From the NCBI GenBank assembly GCA_017619355.1, contig JAFZSO010000059.1, positions 1 through 64,000 of the forward strand: 64,000 nt of DNA, given 5' to 3'. Below are positions 60,177 to 64,000 of this stretch, one piece after another (position 1 is the stretch's first letter; each line of letters starts with the position of its first letter). The notes under the pieces are model-generated. The model was not told the origin of the DNA, made no database searches, and worked only from the letters and a program-made list of their open reading frames with translations. Source of the DNA: Muribaculaceae bacterium. GTDB lineage: Bacteria > Bacteroidota > Bacteroidia > Bacteroidales > Muribaculaceae. A program made the position numbers and the translations under genes.

Positions 60177-61763
60177 ATGGATATCAAGTTACCCAACAAG
60201 AGTAATAGCCAGAAGGCGGAGGTGCTGCGCGATGTGCGTCAGCTGACGCTGATAGGCGCCAACGGTGCAGGCAAAAGCCGTTTCTGCAGCAAACTGATGG
60301 AGCAGGGCGGTGACGCGGTGTATCGCATCTCGGCCCTTCGTGCCATGTTCCCCAGCGAGGATAAGAACCCGCTGAAGGGTTCGATTGGTGCCATGTTTGA
60401 AAAGCTGAATGTCAAGTCGGAGGAGGTAAAGATCTTTGCAGAGTCGGATTTCGACAAGCTGTTCCACATCATGCTGCACGATGAGTTGCGTGTGCTCATG
60501 AACTACAAGGCGCGTGTGCTCATGGGCGAGAAACCAGAATTTCCTAAGACCAAGCTCGATGTAACGGTGAAGGCCTGGCAAGAGGTGTTCCCCAAGAACA
60601 AAGTGCTGCGCGAGAATGGCAAACTGATGTTCTCGACCGAGGGCCAGGACGACGCCTACACGTCGCTGCGACTGTCGGACGGTGAGAAGGCTGTGCTCTT
60701 CTACATCGGTGCAGTGCAATATGCCATGCCCGATGCGATGATTGTGGTCGACGACCCCGAGTCCTTCATCCACCCGTCGATCATGGTGACGCTGTGGAAC
60801 GAGATAGAGGCGCTGCGGCCCGACTGCACTTTTGTGTATAACACGCACGATGTGAATTTCGCCACATCACGCTCCGACAACACTTGCGTGTGGGTGAAGA
60901 GCTTCGACCCGTCGAACGAGACATGGGACTACGAGGTGATGGATACGAGCCGTAACTTGAGCGATGCGCTCTACTTCGACCTGCTGGGCAGCCGCAAGCC
61001 CATCCTGTTTATCGAGGGCGATGAGGTACATAGCATCGATTCAAGACTTTACCCGCTCATTTTCCCGGAATATATGGTGAAGCCGCTGGGCAGTTGCAAC
61101 AAGGTGATAGAGAGCGTGCGGTCGTTCAACGACCTGGCCGCCTTCCACCACATGGACAGTTGGGGCATCGTGGACCGTGACCGCCGCGACAATGTGGAAG
61201 TGGAATACCTGCGCAAGAAGAAGGTGATGGTGCCCAATGTGGCAGAAGTTGAGAACCTGCTGCTGCTTGAGGGCGTGGTGAAGGCCGTGGCTCGGCAGCG
61301 TCATAAGAATCCTGACGATGTGTTCTCGTCGGTGAAGCGTTCGGTCATCAAGATGTTTGCCATTGAGCTGAAGCAGCAGGCGCTGATGCATGTGCGCCAC
61401 CGTGTGAAACACGAGGTGGAGGTGCGCATCGACCGCAAGTTCCGCAACATTAACGCGCTGGAGGAGCACATGATTGACCTGGTGAACGAGATAGACCCGC
61501 GCAGCATGTATGAAACACTATGCCGCGAGTTCCACCAGTATGTGACCGAAGGCAACTATTCGATGATCTTGTGCGTGTTCAACCAGAAGATGGTGCTCGG
61601 CGACTCGAATGTGGCGGCACTGTGCGGCCTGGCGAAGAAGGACGACTACATCAAGCAGGTGCTGCACATTCTCAAGGGTGGTGGCCGCGAGGCGAAGGCC
61701 ATCAGGCGTGCCATTCAGGAGAGCTTTGGCGTGACCGAAGACGGTTTAGGGTTTAAAGTTTAA
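60177..61763 (+). CDS. AAA (ABC-type) ATPase fused to a DUF4435 TOPRIM-like domain
   Basis: The 528-residue protein has an ABC-type ATPase: Walker A LIGANGAGKS (about 25-34), signature RLSDGEKAVL (about 167-176), Walker B AMIVVDDPESF (about 189-199) and an H-loop YNTHDVNF. From about residue 273 a DUF4435/TOPRIM-like domain follows: ILFIEGDEV (acidic residue 1), GIVDRDRR (DxD pair) and PNVAEVENLLL. A helical C-terminus completes it. OLD-family and PARIS (AriA ATPase plus AriB DUF4435 effector) proteins have the same parts, so nucleic-acid cleavage controlled by the ATPase is the likely activity. It has its own promoter and a terminator shared with the convergent NlpC/P60 gene; no toxin or antitoxin partner is adjacent. 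Confidence 0.88.
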   Translation: MDIKLPNKSNSQKAEVLRDVRQLTLIGANGAGKSRFCSKLMEQGGDAVYRISALRAMFPSEDKNPLKGSIGAMFEKLNVKSEEVKIFAESDFDKLFHIMLHDELRVLMNYKARVLMGEKPEFPKTKLDVTVKAWQEVFPKNKVLRENGKLMFSTEGQDDAYTSLRLSDGEKAVLFYIGAVQYAMPDAMIVVDDPESFIHPSIMVTLWNEIEALRPDCTFVYNTHDVNFATSRSDNTCVWVKSFDPSNETWDYEVMDTSRNLSDALYFDLLGSRKPILFIEGDEVHSIDSRLYPLIFPEYMVKPLGSCNKVIESVRSFNDLAAFHHMDSWGIVDRDRRDNVEVEYLRKKKVMVPNVAEVENLLLLEGVVKAVARQRHKNPDDVFSSVKRSVIKMFAIELKQQALMHVRHRVKHEVEVRIDRKFRNINALEEHMIDLVNEIDPRSMYETLCREFHQYVTEGNYSMILCVFNQKMVLGDSNVAALCGLAKKDDYIKQVLHILKGGGREAKAIRRAIQESFGVTEDGLGFKV

Positions 61764-61770
61764 GGTTTAG
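61743..61770. repeat. Telomere-like GGTTTAGGGTTTAAAG repeat at the gene end
   Basis: Three degenerate units of GGTTTAG/GGTTTAAAG, starting within the last codons of the ATPase-TOPRIM gene and covering its stop codon. The reverse complement resembles the CTAAACCC/CTCAACC series after recG at 23.06 kb. Confidence 0.5.
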
Positions 61771-61782
61771 TGAGTGTGAAAG

Positions 61783-61822
61783 AAAAAAGGCACATCTCGA
61801 GGAGTGAGATGTGCCTTTTTTT
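61783..61822. terminator. Bidirectional terminator between the ATPase-TOPRIM and NlpC/P60 genes
   Basis: A 12-bp GC-containing stem extended by A-T pairs (61783-61798 with 61806-61821) and a 7-nt loop, with T tracts on both strands. Confidence 0.92.
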
Positions 61823-61853
61823 GCTTGCTATTATATTAATTATTCTGTGTTGC

Positions 61854-62429
61854 TTATTCGATCACGCGGCAGGCACCCACATAGCGCTGCTGATAGTAGG
61901 TCTCGGTGGAGTTGCTCTCAGTAATACCACGATGGCACGAGGCGTGAATGAACTTGAAATGGTCTTGATTGACCTCGGTAACTATGCCCACATGACCCAC
62001 GCGCTTGCCACGGGCACGGCCGTTGAAGAACACGAGGTCGCCCGGCTTGAGTTCGTTGCGTGCGATGCGGCGTCCGTCGTTGACCTGTCCACCTGAAGTG
62101 CGGTCGAGGCTGAAACCGAAGCGCTTGAACACATAGCTGGTGAAGCCGGAGCAGTCAAAACCGCGAGGACTTGCCTGACCATAGCGGTAAGGCACGCCTT
62201 TGAACTTGAAGGCGAAATTGAGAAGGTCCTTTACTTGACTGTCGCTAGCGTTATTGTTGATGGGGGCATTCCTTAACTGTTCACGCACGGTGGCGGCAAC
62301 GCCCTTCTTAGCAGGAGGGGGAGGAACGTCACGCTGTAAACGCTGCGCCTGGGCGTTGAAAGCCAAAGCACTAGAGAAAACAACCATGAACAGAAAGGAA
62401 AATATGCGTTGTTGGTTCAATAATTTCAT
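61854..62429 (-). CDS. Secreted NlpC/P60-family (C40) peptidase
   Basis: This 191-residue protein has a signal peptide (MKLLNQQRIFSFLFMVVFSS then ALAFNAQA) and a C40 peptidase domain with Cys93 (RGFDCSGFTSYVF) and His145 (RVGHVGIVTEV) plus HASCHRG as the third element. It likely cuts D-Glu/meso-DAP or similar bonds in peptidoglycan in the periplasm. The start at 62429 is preferred because the longer frame begins inside the promoter. Confidence 0.93.
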   Translation of the reverse strand: MKLLNQQRIFSFLFMVVFSSALAFNAQAQRLQRDVPPPPAKKGVAATVREQLRNAPINNNASDSQVKDLLNFAFKFKGVPYRYGQASPRGFDCSGFTSYVFKRFGFSLDRTSGGQVNDGRRIARNELKPGDLVFFNGRARGKRVGHVGIVTEVNQDHFKFIHASCHRGITESNSTETYYQQRYVGACRVIE

Positions 62430-62482
62430 AAAAAAAATAATTTTGTGCAGCGGAGCATTAACTCCAAAATTCAAATTCTGCA

Positions 62483-62513
62483 CAAAATTACCTATTTATA
62501 TAAAGAGCGGCAA
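62483..62513 (-). promoter_or_regulatory. Promoter of the NlpC/P60 peptidase gene
   Basis: Minus strand: TTG (62511-62513), 20-bp spacer, TAATTTTG (62483-62490). Leader about 47 nt. Between 62514 and 62679 only a GCAAAC/GTTTGC inverted repeat (about 62556-62574) is visible. Confidence 0.8.
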
Positions 62514-62679
62514 GCCCGCGAAAGGTTCTTAAACATTTACGGTTGCAAACGAAAACGGTTTGCGGGGTTGCCCAATGTGCCGTGTTTAAAAGGATGGGCA
62601 CGGTTTTGATTTACAAATTGATAAAAAATGAAATTTGAAGAAATAACAAATTTTAACAAGAAAATAAATCTAATAACGG

Positions 62680-64000
62680 TCAAAATGCATCGTTATAGCC
62701 TGGTGAGGGTAATGGCCTCATGATGTACTTGATGGCCTTTCCCACATGGTTGGCGATGTCGCCTGCAATGAGTCCGTAGGTGCCTTGTTCCTCGACAGCG
62801 ATGTCACCCGCCTTGCCGTGCACATAGACGCCGAGCACCACGCCCCAGTCGGGGGCATAGCCCTGTGCTATGAAAGCTGCAATGACACCGGTGAGCACGT
62901 CGCCACTGCCTGCGGTAGCCATGCCGGCGTTACCGCTACTGTTGATATATACCTTGCCGTCGGGCCTGACGGTCATGGTGTGATGGCCCTTGAGCACAAT
63001 GGTGATTTCGTAGAGCTTCGACACGTCGATGGCCTTCTTGAGCCGTTCCTCGTCGCTGTGGTGCAGGCCGAAGAGGCGGTCGAACTCGGCATCGTGCGGA
63101 GTGAGGATGGAGCCCTTGGGTATGCTGCGGAGCAACATGGGGCGGAGCGCGATGCAGTTGAGCGCGTCGGCATCGAGAATGCAGGGCATGCGGTAGTTCT
63201 TGATGAAGGTGTCGACGGCATCGAGGGTCTCGTCGGCAATGCCCATGCCCGGGCCGAGCGCTACCACGCTATACTTGTGATGCAATTCGATGTTGGTGGT
63301 GAAAATCTCGTTACGGTCGCCCTCGAAGAGCACCTCAGGTGCGGCGGCCATGAGGGGCGAGAAACCGCAGCGAGGGGCATGCACGGTGACCAGTCCAGCT
63401 CCAGCCCTAGTGGCTCCCCTTGCCGAGAGAATGGCGGCGCCCATCATGCCATAGCTACCAGCTACGAGGAAGACGGTGCCGTTGTCATACTTGTTGATGA
63501 AAGGGGAGTGGGGCTTGAGAATGCCTCTCACGTCGCTCTCCTCGATGAGGTAGAAGTCGGTGGGCGTCTTGCTGATGGCATTCTCGCTCAGGTCGAGGTC
63601 GAGCACCTTGCACTCGCCCACAAACTGTGCGTTCTCGGCAAAGAAGAAGGCGAGGCGCTTGAACTGGAAGGTGAGGGTGAGGTCGGCCTGGATGATGTTG
63701 CGCGGGTCGCTGCCCAGGTTCCACTCGCCGAAGAGGCCTGAGGGCACGTCGATGGAGACGACAAATGCCTCAGACTCGTTGATATACTGCACCAGGGCCT
63801 GATAGCCGCCCTTGAGAGGGCTGCGCAAGCCTGAGCCGAAGAGTCCGTCGATGACCAGGTCGTTGCGGTCAAGATCGGGCGGGTTGAAGGTGTCGACAAT
63901 CTCGACGAAGTCCACTCCTTCCATCTTGAGAATGAGGTCGCGGTTGGTGGAACAGCAAGCCGAGAGGTGCGACGACTTGATGTTGAACAGATAGACTTCG
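62680..64000 (-). CDS. nnrDE: Bifunctional NAD(P)H-hydrate epimerase/dehydratase (5' end beyond window)
   Basis: The frame is open to the right window edge; about 439 codons are visible. The first part is the end of the YjeF N-terminal epimerase domain (EVYLFNIKSSHLSA, then VIDGLFGSGLRSPLKGGY and SIDVPSGLFGEW). From about visible residue 165 the ADP-dependent dehydratase domain follows (VFLVAGSYGMMGAAILSARGATRAGAG, broken by turns, then LGPGMG, LDADALN, TPHDAEFDRLFG and GNAGMATAGSGDVLTG). Together they repair hydrated NADH and NADPH. One cytoplasmic polypeptide, as in most bacteria. Confidence 0.95.
   Translation of the reverse strand, partial: EVYLFNIKSSHLSACCSTNRDLILKMEGVDFVEIVDTFNPPDLDRNDLVIDGLFGSGLRSPLKGGYQALVQYINESEAFVVSIDVPSGLFGEWNLGSDPRNIIQADLTLTFQFKRLAFFFAENAQFVGECKVLDLDLSENAISKTPTDFYLIEESDVRGILKPHSPFINKYDNGTVFLVAGSYGMMGAAILSARGATRAGAGLVTVHAPRCGFSPLMAAAPEVLFEGDRNEIFTTNIELHHKYSVVALGPGMGIADETLDAVDTFIKNYRMPCILDADALNCIALRPMLLRSIPKGSILTPHDAEFDRLFGLHHSDEERLKKAIDVSKLYEITIVLKGHHTMTVRPDGKVYINSSGNAGMATAGSGDVLTGVIAAFIAQGYAPDWGVVLGVYVHGKAGDIAVEEQGTYGLIAGDIANHVGKAIKYIMRPLPSPGYNDAF

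Overview
The window comes from a bacterium of the order Bacteroidales (phylum Bacteroidota), probably Prevotellaceae or Muribaculaceae; the sequence alone does not separate these. The evidence is the repeated Bacteroidota-type promoter (TTTG/TTG, about 19-23 bp, then TAnnTTTG) upstream of many genes, the lack of Shine-Dalgarno sites, BspA-like leucine-rich-repeat surface proteins, a C10 cysteine protease, PorT-like barrels, a TamL-type lipoprotein, a DUF4919 protein and the tiny COX24-like ribosomal protein behind an HU gene. Most of the window is chromosomal housekeeping DNA. No rRNA, tRNA, CRISPR array, integrase or complete insertion sequence was seen.

Layout. 0-5.4 kb: truncated 2Fe-2S/FAD oxidoreductase, a large LRR-dockerin protein and a dGTPase-like HD hydrolase. 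5.4-12.5 kb: a small secreted protein, pnp (PNPase), a candidate small RNA, lpxH with a MIP18-family Fe-S gene, then HU, a COX24-like ribosomal protein and RNase E/G. 12.6-17.6 kb: a four-gene leftward operon (two rhomboid proteases, an endonuclease/exonuclease/phosphatase-fold protein, an M3 peptidase). 17.7-28 kb: a second HU, a dockerin protein, ispD-recG (recG has an in-frame TAG), an M23/LysM peptidase and a C10 protease with a dockerin-like tail. 28-34 kb: a TerB-like protein and an operon of a GHL10 hydrolase, a GH2 beta-galactosidase and an M64 peptidase. 34-41.3 kb: an LRR protein, two small outer-membrane barrels, ApbE, an LRR protein with two dockerin-like modules, and DJ-1. 41.5-51.2 kb: TamL, a HAD phosphatase, an AspT/YidE-like transporter, queA, a large outer-membrane barrel protein and mtgA. 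51.2-64 kb: structured repeats, a RelA/SpoT homologue, a 7TM-HD phosphohydrolase, small membrane and secreted proteins, two ATPase-nuclease fusion genes flanking a DKNYY lipoprotein, an NlpC/P60 peptidase and a truncated nnrDE.

The recurring theme is secretion and surface display: LRR proteins, C10, M64, M23 and NlpC peptidases, GH2/GHL10 hydrolases, and four exported proteins that end in dockerin-like calcium-binding repeats although no cohesin is present.

The most unusual signals are non-coding. Three units of about 55 bp between mtgA and the relA/spoT gene keep the same three-way-junction fold while the paired bases differ (compensatory changes), and a fourth junction of related shape lies on the other side of mtgA. 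Three further loci each show a promoter followed by a folded sequence of 90-145 nt, two of them ending in strong terminators, and look like small RNAs. Among proteins, the single-gene AAA ATPase-TOPRIM (DUF4435) fusion resembles the two halves of the PARIS anti-phage system joined together, and an AT-rich ATPase-nuclease gene nearby carries 53-bp palindromic repeats over its promoter.
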